64,000 bases of DNA from Ophiostoma sp. CBS 140.51 (Eukaryota > Ascomycota > Sordariomycetes > Ophiostomatales > Ophiostomataceae), in the NCBI GenBank assembly GCA_029298735.1, contig JANSLP010000113.1, positions 27,382 through 91,381 on the forward strand. The letters run 5' to 3'. Shown here one piece after another: positions 29,446 to 38,416 of the stretch. Numbering within the stretch: position 1 is the stretch's first letter; the number at the start of each line of letters is the position of its first letter. The notes under the pieces were generated by a model, which was not told where the DNA came from, did not search any database, and saw nothing but the letters and a program-made list of their open reading frames with translations. The translations under genes were made by a program, and so were the position numbers.

Positions 29446-30699
29446 ATAGATGTTGACTGGGCGGCCTAGATATTGAAAAGGTCTGGCCCACCGAAAAGAT
29501 GGTGAATGACCTTTCTAGTACGGATACGTGCATCAGTGCATCTGTGTGTGGCCCGAACGAGCGAAAGAAGCTGCATACAGCGTATGCCATCCGCCTGCGG
29601 CTGCCATAATTCAGATTTCATATCCCGTATGTCGTCTGCCAACAACTCGCCTCTATGTCTGCTTGGCAGCCTCTTGCTGCAAGTCTGCTCTTTAGTCAAG
29701 TACTGTACACCGAGGGCGACACAGCATGGAGAGAGATGATTCAACTAATGTCTATTGTAACCTCCCGCGTCAACCTTCTTCTCCCATCTCCTGCTCCCCT
29801 CCTTGATCTCTTGGCCTTTGTTGTTACACAAGTCTGTCGGTAGAGGAAGTAGAAGCAAGGGAGGCCACAAACAATGACCAAACTTTACCGGCTGCAGACT
29901 TCAAATTATTCTCATGTAGCACGAGGCCCGGCTTGCATCGCTTTCTGTCGTTTTTAATTCACCGACTGTTTGTGCTCACGATGGTAGCCCTATTGTTTAT
30001 TAGCTTACACCAAAGGGTCAAGAACAGCCGCAGATCAGGAACACAAGGGACTATCACCGTCAACAAGATTTCGGTGAGAGGCGATATGTACTCCCTAGCT
30101 ACTTTTGTTCTATTTTATATTTTGAATGATTGGGCCGTCTCTTTGCAGAGTGCCTCCAATACTTTCCAAACAAACTCCACAGAGCTGTACCTCGAAATCT
30201 ATCTGAGGATAGATGCATTCCATTTCGATACTCGATGTGCCGAGACAACTAACACGCGTATATATCTTTCATCTTTGTATTTTCTGAAGATTTTTTAAAC
30301 AATGGAATTGTCTTCCCCGTTTGTGTACTTCAGATGTCATATCCATGTTGCGTCATTGTTTCTCGAAGCCGCTTCAATTTAATTGTTCAGTGGCACGTAT
30401 GAGTGGGGCACACCTTGTATTGGGCCTGCCCAGGCCCTGCCCAGACCTGAGCCAAGCCTAGACCTCGCTGGGTTGTCTGTCATTATCTTCAATTGCCCTG
30501 CAAGTATTGGTGGGAACAGCGGGCTGTAGCCAACCAGAAGCCTGGACTTGGACCTGTTTCTCGGGAGTGTAGGGTGTGGCACGTTCTGTGCGCCTCGTCT
30601 TAGTGGTGTCCACCCATTCTTCTAGCCCTTTGCGTCACTGATGAAAGTCCGCGTTCGCGCCTGCCAAACACAATTGACAGCTGCTTTCACTTTCTGCTG

Positions 30700-31100
30700 A
30701 TAAGGGAGATTGTAATCTTTAATCCAGTTCGAGTCGAGTCCTTTTCCTTGTCTCGTCTCATCTCGAATCTTATCTCTCACCAACGACGAACCACCGCCAG
30801 CCAGCCACACGCCCGCTTTGGCATCCTTTTGCGTTGTTTTTCTCGAACTGTCGACCAAGCTGCGGCCTTTTCGAGTCCATCTCCACGCCTTCTCCGCTTA
30901 TCGCCACATCCTCCCTATTTTTCTTCGACTGTATATCTACATCATCGAGTCTCTTTCTCCTCTCGCTCCTGGATCATGGCCGCCATTGGAGTCTCCCACG
31001 CCTGACACAAACCACGCCGATAGCAGCCGTGCTCTCTCTTGGATAGCAATTTACTCTACTCGAATCATCCTCCTTATCGAACATCACGACACTCCCCACA
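30700..31100 (+). promoter_or_regulatory. Leader and proximal promoter of the YVC1-like gene
   Basis: C/T-rich on the + strand with many TCTCG, TTCTC and CCACC words, ending in ccccacaATGC at the start codon. Transcription start and promoter elements cannot be set from sequence alone. Confidence 0.45.
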
Positions 31101-34094
31101 ATGCAGCCGTCCAAACGAGGCGTCGCTGCGGCCTCGCCGCCACCGCACCACAACAATCACAACAATCCCAACAATCCCAATACACCCCACCGGCCACATC
31201 CGCTGCGCCGGAATAAGACGGCCGAGAGCATACGCGAGGAGTCGACGGCAACGTCCTCTGGAACGGCCACCAGCAGCGCGGGACATCAACAACAACATCT
31301 GCCGCCACGATCACCACGCGATTCTCGAACACCCCGACCGGCCCGGACCCCTCCTCCGCCAGCAGGAACGAGCAGCAATGGCCGCTCACGATCGGGCACG
31401 GCGACGTCCACTGCGTCCTATGCGACAAACCCAAACCCTGACGAGCGCCAGCCTCTTCTTGGTAGCCACCACAACCCAATGAACCACCCAATGCGCCGCA
31501 CGTTCAACCACGACCTCGAACCGGACCCCATCTACTCGTGCACGACCAACCCACACACCCACTTACCAGTGTATACAAACATCCACCGCATCCGCCGCGA
31601 CATTGTGTCGGTCGTCGAGGACTATCTGTCGCCCGAGCAGCTGCACGACATGCGCATCAACCTGTCTGTCGTACGACCGCTGGTAGACAAACTGTACGAG
31701 CTCGACGACATTTCGATTGTGTACTGTCTGCTGGTAAACCGCGCCCGTTTCTTGCACGAGCAGGCGCACCTCAGCAACCGCCAAAACGTCAACTTTACGC
31801 GGGCGACACTGTGCGAGCTAATTGCGCACCGAATCCTGCGGCGGTTCAATGAGGACAATGAGGGTTTGGAGGGCCTGTTGGTGTTGTCGCATATTTTGGT
31901 GGCCGGTTTTGAGCCGTTCCAGAACGCGCCGGATGCTGTGCGACCGGACGACGGCGAAGATGGTATCGCGTCGCACGAGAATGATGCGTCTTGGCTGTAT
32001 CGGCGAACGCTGCCCGCTCTGGAGGTTGCGATCCTGTCAGAAGCAAAGTTTTTTTTGAGCTCGACAGCCTGTCAAAAGGTCATTGAGGCCATCTATGTCG
32101 GGCGCGTCACCTACACGCCCTCGAGTCTGCTGGACATTATCCCGGACCGCTACAAGCAGAAGCCGATTGCACTCTACGACCCGCGGCGCGCATCGCTCCT
32201 GAATCAGTACCGACTGATTGTACCGCGGACGCGCAACATTCTCGAGGCGTGCCAGTTTACCGTCTTGCTGGTTCTGTACCTGTTGTTCATGACCGAACGC
32301 GACGCTTCCCGCTTCAGCGGCCTCGAGCTGGCTTTTTCGATATTCTCGTTTGGCTGGGTACTCGATCAGTTTGCCACCATCTTGGAACACGGCTGGCATG
32401 TCTACACCCAGAACCTGTGGTCGTTTCTGGACGTGGCCTACGGTGTCGTCTACTGGGTCTATCTCATTTTGCGCATCCACGGCCTCCGGACAGGGAACGT
32501 CCCTGGCGGTGCGGGTCAGCAGGCCTTGGACGTCATGGCGCTGGCAGCACCTGTCCTAATCCCGCGCATTGCCTTCACTCTGTTATCAGACAACCTGCTC
32601 TTCGTGTCCCTCCGCTCCATGGTCGCCGACTTTACCCTTCTCACATTCCTTGCGGCATGGTGCTTTGCCGGTTTCCTGTTGTCGCTCGCCTGGCTGGGTG
32701 AAGGCCGGTTTTCGGTGGTGATGATTGGCAAGTGGATGGTCTACATCTGGTTCGGTCTCGACGGCACGGGCATACATCGGTCCACCGAGTTCCATTGGCT
32801 GTTGGGGCCGTCGTTGATGGTGGCTTTCGCCTTCCTGGGCAACACCCTCTTCCTGACCATCCTCGTGTCCATGCTCTCCAACACCTTTAGTACGATCGTC
32901 TCCAACGCCACCGCCGAGATCCAGTACCGCCGCGCCGTCTTGACATTGGAAGGTGTCAAGAGCGACGCCATCTTTGCCTACCAGCCGCCCTTTAATATCT
33001 TGGCCTTGTTTATCCTGGTGCCCCTCAAGTTTTTCGTCAGCCCCCGCTGGTTCCACAAGATTCATGTCGCCTGCGTCCGCTCCATCAACTTGCCCATTCT
33101 GCTTATTATTGCCGTCGCCGAACGCCGCCTGCTATGGCCCTCGTCGCCCTACTCCAAACACTACTCGGCCGCCAGCGGGCTCAACCGTGTCTCAACCACC
33201 TACGGGAGGTTGACGGCCCACCCCACGTCCCCCGAGTACACCGCCGCGCGTGCCCGTGCCGCCCGCCATTCGTTCTGGGGCAAGTGGCGCATCACCGCCC
33301 ACTCGGACATCCAGGCCGTGTTCGATGTGCCGCCACCCGATTCGGTGGAGGAAGAGATTGCCGCGGATGATGACTTGACGCGGCATTTGATTAGGCGGCA
33401 GTTTACACGCCAGCAGACGGCGGATGCACTGCCGACACTCGCAAAACTCCAACAACAGTCCCAGGCGCAGCCTGGGCACAACCAGCAACACCAACAGCCG
33501 CCGCCGCCGCCGCCGCCGCAGCAGCAGCAGGCTACCCAGAAAGACACGCAGCCTGCTGACCGCCCCGTGTCCAATGCGGACAGCACTGGTCCCGGGCTCA
33601 AGAGGAGCGGCTCGACGGTCAAGTTTGCGGGAACCCAGTCTGCACAGCAACCCCAACAAGGAGCCAAGACGCCCCGCCCGCCAAAAACGATGGGTGCCAG
33701 CCGACGCGACAGTATTGCCTTCCCCGGCTTGGATCCGGATAAGTTGAAGCGGCTGTTGCAGCTGGAGGCCGAAGAAAATGGGCAGAGGAGTAGTGAAGGT
33801 GTGCCGACGGTGGTGGACGATGATGTGCGGACACGGCTGGACGGACTGGAGGCGTCGATGCAGCGGATTGAAGTGATGCTGGCGCAGCTGTTGGGGAGTC
33901 CAGCGGGAAGTGTCGGCGCAAGTGTCGGCGACAGAAACTGCGAGGCCGACGAAAACGAGAACGCTGTGAGTGACGGAGAAGACGTCGACACCGCCCATGA
34001 AGCGGCAGACGAGGTGATTGACGAAGACGAGGCCGTGCTCGCCGGGCACACAGGGACAATGACTGACCTCGACGCGACGGCGGATGAGCGTTAG
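31101..34094 (+). CDS. YVC1: Vacuolar TRP-type calcium channel Yvc1
   Basis: A single-exon protein of 997 residues of the fungal TRP channel family that releases Ca2+ from the vacuole. After a disordered N-terminus (about 1-150), a conserved cytoplasmic domain runs to about 375. The membrane core starts near NILEACQFTVLLVLYLL (from 379) and contains six or so hydrophobic spans. The pore signature WFGLDGTG is at 550-557, followed by the long S6 span at about 568-592 (LMVAFAFLGNTLFLTILVS) and the post-S6 NTFSTIVSNATAEIQYR. A later hydrophobic segment (ILALFILVPLKFF) precedes SPRWFHKIH. The C-terminal tail has poly-Pro/poly-Gln runs, a probable coiled coil at about 907-933 and a long acidic end, which in yeast is linked to calcium sensing. 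The channel probably sits in the vacuolar membrane. Confidence 0.93.
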   Translation: MQPSKRGVAAASPPPHHNNHNNPNNPNTPHRPHPLRRNKTAESIREESTATSSGTATSSAGHQQQHLPPRSPRDSRTPRPARTPPPPAGTSSNGRSRSGTATSTASYATNPNPDERQPLLGSHHNPMNHPMRRTFNHDLEPDPIYSCTTNPHTHLPVYTNIHRIRRDIVSVVEDYLSPEQLHDMRINLSVVRPLVDKLYELDDISIVYCLLVNRARFLHEQAHLSNRQNVNFTRATLCELIAHRILRRFNEDNEGLEGLLVLSHILVAGFEPFQNAPDAVRPDDGEDGIASHENDASWLYRRTLPALEVAILSEAKFFLSSTACQKVIEAIYVGRVTYTPSSLLDIIPDRYKQKPIALYDPRRASLLNQYRLIVPRTRNILEACQFTVLLVLYLLFMTERDASRFSGLELAFSIFSFGWVLDQFATILEHGWHVYTQNLWSFLDVAYGVVYWVYLILRIHGLRTGNVPGGAGQQALDVMALAAPVLIPRIAFTLLSDNLLFVSLRSMVADFTLLTFLAAWCFAGFLLSLAWLGEGRFSVVMIGKWMVYIWFGLDGTGIHRSTEFHWLLGPSLMVAFAFLGNTLFLTILVSMLSNTFSTIVSNATAEIQYRRAVLTLEGVKSDAIFAYQPPFNILALFILVPLKFFVSPRWFHKIHVACVRSINLPILLIIAVAERRLLWPSSPYSKHYSAASGLNRVSTTYGRLTAHPTSPEYTAARARAARHSFWGKWRITAHSDIQAVFDVPPPDSVEEEIAADDDLTRHLIRRQFTRQQTADALPTLAKLQQQSQAQPGHNQQHQQPPPPPPPQQQQATQKDTQPADRPVSNADSTGPGLKRSGSTVKFAGTQSAQQPQQGAKTPRPPKTMGASRRDSIAFPGLDPDKLKRLLQLEAEENGQRSSEGVPTVVDDDVRTRLDGLEASMQRIEVMLAQLLGSPAGSVGASVGDRNCEADENENAVSDGEDVDTAHEAADEVIDEDEAVLAGHTGTMTDLDATADER
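33496..33531 (+). repeat. CCG/CAG triplet runs encoding poly-Pro then poly-Gln
   Basis: In the Yvc1 tail the sequence gives seven Pro codons followed by four Gln codons, mostly CCG and CAG repeats. Confidence 0.8.
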
Positions 34095-34416
34095 CCCACG
34101 GAGTGCACGCAGTGCACGAAGTGGGTGTATATATATAGCATGATGTAGCCTTGATTTTGAATACCCAATTGATTTTGTTGTTGTATACAATCATGCTTGC
34201 ATCACGAATGCACCTTCCATTTCGTCCGATGCACACACCAGTGACGCGCCTTCCTTATGTGCTGTCTTTCTACTCTCTTTCTTTTCGCGTTCCCCACGTT
34301 CTCTCTCTCTCTCTCTCCATCATCTTCATCATCAACAGCGCAGACTATTTCACATCGTCATCATCTTCATCAGCATCACCATCAATACTATCTCTTCACA
34401 TCACACACCACCCACA
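34095..34416. other. Spacer between YVC1 and the CaaX-protein gene
   Basis: A 322-bp spacer with a TATATATA run at about 34128-34136, a T-rich span, and a (CT)n tract at about 34300-34318 shortly before the next start codon. The CT tract probably belongs to the leader of the next gene. Confidence 0.5.
34300..34318 (+). repeat. (CT)n microsatellite
   Basis: About nine CT dinucleotides, perfect, upstream of the CaaX-protein start codon. Such CT tracts are common in leaders of filamentous fungi. Confidence 0.8.
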
Positions 34417-34791
34417 ATGTGCCGCACAGCCTACTACGCCCATCCTCTGTGCGGCTGCCGCTGGTACGCTGTGACCCATCCCTGTGGACCGGGCATGGGC
34501 TTTCGTACCTGCTCTCGCTTCTTTACAGGCATCGCACAAAAGGACGACGTCGGGTTCGGCACCGGTGCCCTCCAATTCAGTTGGAAGGAACTCTTTGTCG
34601 GGCGAAACTACGACAAGGAACGCAGGGTCGAGGAAACTTGGTCGACCGTTCCCTGTCCTCTCCATACACTGGGCGGCGTCTATGACCGCAACTATGTACG
34701 GCGCATTTTGGACTCGAAGAACGGCATGCGCGTCGGGCTGGGCCCCGACCCGCAGGATCTAGGGCTGGAGTGCGGGTGTATTGTAATGTAA
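34417..34791 (+). CDS. Small Cys-rich protein with C-terminal CaaX box
   Basis: A 124-residue single-exon protein with no named family I can recognise. The N-terminal third is rich in Cys and aromatic residues (MCRTAYYAH, CGCRWY, THPC, RTCSRFF), which could bind metal or form disulphides. The last four residues are CIVM, a textbook CaaX box for farnesylation (X = Met), and the two residues before give a further Cys (CGCIVM) that could be palmitoylated. No signal peptide is seen, so a cytosolic, membrane-tethered protein is likely. The start context (ccacaATGT) and the CT-rich leader support a real gene. Homologues of unknown role seem to occur in related fungi, judged from memory of the pattern. 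Function unknown; lipidation is inferred from the motif alone. Confidence 0.7.
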   Translation: MCRTAYYAHPLCGCRWYAVTHPCGPGMGFRTCSRFFTGIAQKDDVGFGTGALQFSWKELFVGRNYDKERRVEETWSTVPCPLHTLGGVYDRNYVRRILDSKNGMRVGLGPDPQDLGLECGCIVM

Positions 34792-35292
34792 GAAGGGGCG
34801 GCGAGGGAGACCTGAGAGAGGAGACGGTTTGGGCATGCGTTTTGGAAATGTGATTCTGCACTCCTTTTTCGGTGGACTTTAAAGGATAAATGAACTCTGC
34901 ATTGGTTTTTGTTGAAGATCTTGTCCTTATTGTGAGATGATATTGTTTGCTGGTCATGAAAATACGGAGGTGATTCTGTCTTGGACAGTGAAGCTTGGGT
35001 TTGTATTGTCTGAATGATTGATAAAATGAGTGATGATCTTTTTTACTATTTTCAAGCCTGTAGCCAAGCCAACACTTTCTATTTTACAACTTGTTTGATT
35101 TTCAGTAATTTTTATGTCGAGATAAGTCGGCTCTTGATAAAAGTGGTGATGTTCCCTAAAGTGCGTTGCGTTGTTAGTATACTGATTTTGGTGGCGCCCC
35201 TCTAGTTCAAGATTTTCAACGTCACTCAACTTCTCACTACAAAGCTCCTACACAGCTCTTACAACCACAGCTCACAACACAACACACACACA
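34792..35292. other. Spacer between CaaX-protein gene and MTQ2
   Basis: A/T-rich 3' flank from about 34840 to 35200, then an ACA-rich leader (cacaacacaacacacacacaATG) directly before MTQ2. Nothing else is recognised. Confidence 0.45.
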
Positions 35293-36087
35293 ATGCTCCC
35301 TACACCAGACACTTCGCATGTCCCATACAGCCGCGTCTACGAGCCGGCCGAGGACTCGTTCCTCATGATTGATACGCTGGCCCTGCCGGCGGAGGCGTCC
35401 TTTTTGCAAGCTCGATTTCCTGGAGCGTCACCACCACCCCTTGTCGTCGAGATTGGTGTTGGGTCGGGTGTTGTTCTTGCCTTTGTCACTGCCCAAGCAG
35501 GGCACCTGTTTGGTGAGAGCCGGCCGCTGGCACTGGCTGTCGATGTCAATACGTTTGCTCTGGAGGCGACAAAAGAGACGGTTCGCAGGGCAGTTAAGGA
35601 GGAGACCGAGTCGACCGATGCGAGCTCGACCGACGCGCAGCGGAGGGAGGACGACGTCCTGCCGACTGGCACGTTCGTGGGAGGGCTTCGCGCCGACTTG
35701 GTGTCAGCGCTGCGCCCCGGCCAGGTGGACGTCTTGCTGTTCAACCCACCGTATGTGCCAACACCTACTCTCCCACAAAACGAGTCTACGGACGTCAAGG
35801 ACGACTTTGCGCGGGACTCGCACCTGTTGGAACTGGCCTATGCGGGCGGCCACGACGGGATGGAGACGACGGACAGATTGTTGGAAGCACTCCCCGAGGT
35901 GCTGTCGGAGCGGGGGTGTGCATATATTTTGCTGTGCGCACAAAACAGGCCCGATGCGGTCAAGGGGCGGATAAGGCAGTGGCCGTCGGCATCATCCTCA
36001 ACGTCCTGGCACGCCGAGACAGTAGGATCAAGCGGCAAGCAGGCCGGCTGGGAGAAACTGCAGATTGTGCGGATATGGAGGGAGTAG
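35293..36087 (+). CDS. MTQ2: eRF1 methyltransferase catalytic subunit Mtq2 (N6AMT1/HemK2-like)
   Basis: A 264-residue class I SAM methyltransferase of the HemK2/N6AMT1 group. With Trm112 it methylates the glutamine of the GGQ motif of release factor eRF1. The N-terminal VYEPAEDSFLMID is the signature of this group. Motif I is VVEIGVGSG at 51-59, and the catalytic NPPY is at 151-154, which binds the amide being methylated. A short Ser/Thr/Glu-rich insert lies at about 100-118. The length is close to that of yeast Mtq2 (221) plus this insert. Trm112 is not in the window. Single exon, ATG 35293 in an ACA-rich leader; it converges on SMD1. Confidence 0.92.
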   Translation: MLPTPDTSHVPYSRVYEPAEDSFLMIDTLALPAEASFLQARFPGASPPPLVVEIGVGSGVVLAFVTAQAGHLFGESRPLALAVDVNTFALEATKETVRRAVKEETESTDASSTDAQRREDDVLPTGTFVGGLRADLVSALRPGQVDVLLFNPPYVPTPTLPQNESTDVKDDFARDSHLLELAYAGGHDGMETTDRLLEALPEVLSERGCAYILLCAQNRPDAVKGRIRQWPSASSSTSWHAETVGSSGKQAGWEKLQIVRIWRE

Positions 36088-36537
36088 GCAGGCAGGAGAG
36101 TTTGTTATACAGGCGCCTGGAGTTATGGGTTTCATTCTACAGCGTTCATCGCATGGTTTACATAGACTAGACATTAATTTTCTGCAGACACGGTCGCTTT
36201 CAACTCATGTGAAGTATGCTTAATGTCTTTTTTCTATCTCTCTCTCGTAGATGATTTTTGTGTGGCCCTTCACCGCCCAACGATAAAAACGTCCGTAAAC
36301 GCCAGTAAATCCAAGTAACAAATCGCAAGAAAAAGACAAAACAGATCAACGCAGATGACAAAGATGACAAGAGACAACTATGAACGTGCAAACCGTGGCA
36401 GACAGTCCATACACCAGGAAAGCCAAACAGAACAAAAGTGAAGTGGCAGGAAATAAAGCAGATGCAAATGGGCTCGTACGCAGGCAGCAGGTTGGCGCTC
36501 GGGGATGGAGGCTCGACCGCCTGTCGGCGGTCTCAAT
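36088..36537. other. Convergent 3' flanks, MTQ2 (+) / SMD1 (-)
   Basis: A 450-bp spacer holding both 3' ends. A/T-rich in the middle. No gene recognised. Confidence 0.45.
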
Positions 36538-36999
36538 TTAGCCCCGCCCCCGGAAACCGCCCCGGCCGCGTCCACCACCACCAAATCCACGTCCTCCACC
36601 CCGTCCGCCCCGGCCACGGCCCCGAGGACCGCCACGACCGCCGCCGGCACCGCCCGCACGGTCCGACTCCTTGCGCGCCTTGTTCTTGGGCTTGGGTGCG
36701 TCGTCAACAAGAAGTGTGTCCAACGGCAAAGAGTCCGGGAGAATAAAATAGCGAATGGTGCTGCCGCGCAGGTTCATGGTATCGAGGGGAATGGGGTCCT
36801 GGCCCTTGGGGGTCATTTTGACGTTGCGGAGGGCGGTGTTCATCTGGGGCGACACGGAGGCAATGGTGCCGTGGACAATGGTGCCATTTTTGAGTTCAAT
36901 CGTGACCGTTTCATTGGCGCACTTCATGAGGAATCTGAGGAGGTTAGCAGGGGTCAATGTAGAGCGCGAGCGGGACGCGACGTACCTGACGAGCTTCAT
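36538..36999 (-). CDS. SMD1: Small nuclear ribonucleoprotein SmD1
   Basis: Two exons, 36999-36986 and 36934-36538, give 136 residues. The spliced start MKLVR-FLMKCANETVTIELKNG is the conserved SmD1 start. Sm1 and Sm2 motifs follow (VHGTIASVSPQMNTALRNVKM and the LRGSTIRYFILPD block), ending in LPLDTLLVDDAP. The C-terminus is an RGG/GRG tail that in other species carries symmetric dimethylarginine and helps SMN/PRMT5-type assembly. SmD1 is part of the heptameric Sm ring on U1, U2, U4 and U5 snRNAs. Intron placement right after MKLVR, only 14 nt into the coding sequence, is clear from the family. Convergent with MTQ2; PKR1 lies upstream on the same strand. Confidence 0.95.
   Translation of the reverse strand: MKLVRYVASRSRSTLTPANLLRFLMKCANETVTIELKNGTIVHGTIASVSPQMNTALRNVKMTPKGQDPIPLDTMNLRGSTIRYFILPDSLPLDTLLVDDAPKPKNKARKESDRAGGAGGGRGGPRGRGRGGRGGGRGFGGGGRGRGGFRGRG
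36935..36985 (-). other. Intron of SMD1
   Basis: A 51-nt intron with donor GTACGT, branch-like GCTAAC and acceptor CTCAG. Its frame has no stop and its length is a multiple of three. Confidence 0.93.
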
Positions 37000-37789
37000 G
37001 ATGGCGGTTTGGAGGTTGGAGAGACGAAGGGAGAGAAAAGACCGCCGATTGACGAGGAGAAGACTGCCGAGTATGCGCGCGTCGAATGTGATCACGTGCG
37101 ATCGGTAGAGGAGGTTTAGGAGAAGAGGGGGTCGTGGGTGGTTGTTGTTCGTCGTCGTCGTTGATCGTGTGGTGTAGCCTTGGATGGTCGTCGCGAGCTT
37201 CGTTTTCTCGAAAATTATTTAATAGTGTTCTGAGAAACGCGGAAAGACTCCAAAAAGAGCGTCACGTGCAGCAGCTCCGACTTGAAAAGGCTGCGCTAGG
37301 CTGGCGCCTTTCAGCCAAGAAGAACACCAACCACCAAAATGCACCAACCAAAAGCTACCCCGCTAACAAGCAACGAGAACCCCCCATTGGGCAGGCGAGC
37401 TGGAGCCTGAAGCTTGACTTTCAGCTCCAACAGGGACACGAGACAACGACTTGCACCCTTGATCTGTCATAAACACATTTCGGAAAAGAAGCCGAGCATA
37501 CGGACAGAAATCACACAAAATCGATGAATGAAGAAAACGAAGAAATGGAACGTAAATGCGACTCGTTGCCAAATGGCTTTGGGATATTGGATATTAACGC
37601 AAACAAGACCGCTCGTCGTCCGCTCATCGTTTGCTAGTTTCGCTATATACAATGCTGGTGCGTGCTGAATGGGTAAAGATGAAGACACGCGTTGAGGCTG
37701 TCTAGAAGAGACTGGCAACCATCGACCGCCATCTACCGTAAAACGACGTGGTCGCTGGAGCTGGAGCTGGAGATGGAGGACGAGTCTCC
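37000..37789. other. SMD1 promoter and PKR1 3' flank
   Basis: A 790-bp spacer between two minus-strand genes. The part near 37000-37130 should hold the SMD1 leader. A CTGGAG-type repeat (gctggagctggagctggagatgg) lies at about 37754-37777 near the end of PKR1. No gene is seen. Confidence 0.45.
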
Positions 37790-38416
37790 CTACTGCTCAT
37801 TCTCCGACACCTTCTCCCACTCGTCTTCCGTGCTCACGCCCGACCGCGACGACAACCGCTGGCTGCTCGTGCTGGCACTGTTACTGTCCTGGCTGCCGAG
37901 CGTCGCGGCAGCACCAGCAATGGCAGCTCCGGCGACAGCCGGGGCTGCAAGGGCGGGCGCGCCTCCATCCGTCTCGGCCTCGGTTTGTGCGGCGGCCGCT
38001 GCAACGGTGCGCTGTCGTGCTGAACCTGAACGCGTCGCACGGCCGGTCGACTTTCCTGTCGCCAGTCCACTCGGGGCCTCCGGCCCCTCGACTTCTGTCT
38101 CGCTGTCCGTTGACACTGGCGACGCCGTCGCGGCCGCTACAGCCGCCCGGCGCCGCTGTTTCTTCTTTCCTTCCTCATCCTGCTCGTCTTGCAGAGCCTT
38201 GGCCACCTTTAGTTCGTTTGCGAACCAGTTGACGGCCCACCAGAGGCCACCGGCAAGAACTGACAAGATAACAAAGTGGATGGAGTAGGTGGCGATCAGC
38301 AGGACAAACAGCACGACCTGCAGCACGGCAAAGGTGACGTTGGTCGCAATCAGCAGCGAGGGCGTCGGCCCCGGCGTGAAGATGGACTCCCAGAGTTCCT
38401 GGAAGAAGGATGCCAT
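37790..38416 (-). CDS. PKR1: V-type ATPase assembly factor Pkr1
   Basis: A 208-residue protein. The N-terminal 70 residues match the Pkr1 family very closely: SFFQELWESIFTPGPTPSLL, then two membrane spans at about 20-42 and 46-64, with GLWWAVNWFANEL at the end. In yeast Pkr1 is an ER protein that helps assemble the membrane sector (V0) of the vacuolar H+-ATPase. The C-terminal two thirds is disordered, Ala/Ser/Thr-rich and charged, and ends EDEWEKVSENEQ. ATG 38416 begins right at the family start; codons upstream are not ATG. Single exon. It shares its upstream region with the F-box gene, divergently. Confidence 0.9.
   Translation of the reverse strand: MASFFQELWESIFTPGPTPSLLIATNVTFAVLQVVLFVLLIATYSIHFVILSVLAGGLWWAVNWFANELKVAKALQDEQDEEGKKKQRRRAAVAAATASPVSTDSETEVEGPEAPSGLATGKSTGRATRSGSARQRTVAAAAAQTEAETDGGAPALAAPAVAGAAIAGAAATLGSQDSNSASTSSQRLSSRSGVSTEDEWEKVSENEQ

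Larger units (their letters stand above)
27419..30699. other. Gene-poor DNA, first desert, right part
   Basis: No supported gene. It carries a TTGCAC microsatellite at 27423-27450, a C/T-rich leader-like run at about 27530-27990, a phased AGCT cluster at 28105-28161 and a strong inverted repeat at 29428-29445. An open frame of up to 164 codons at 27532-28026 has no recognisable domain and starts at a non-ATG codon. Confidence 0.45.

Noticed and set aside
33192..34190. Long open frames on the minus strand over the YVC1 C-terminus
   Set aside because: Their translations are Arg/Leu/His-rich shadows of the coding strand with no motif.
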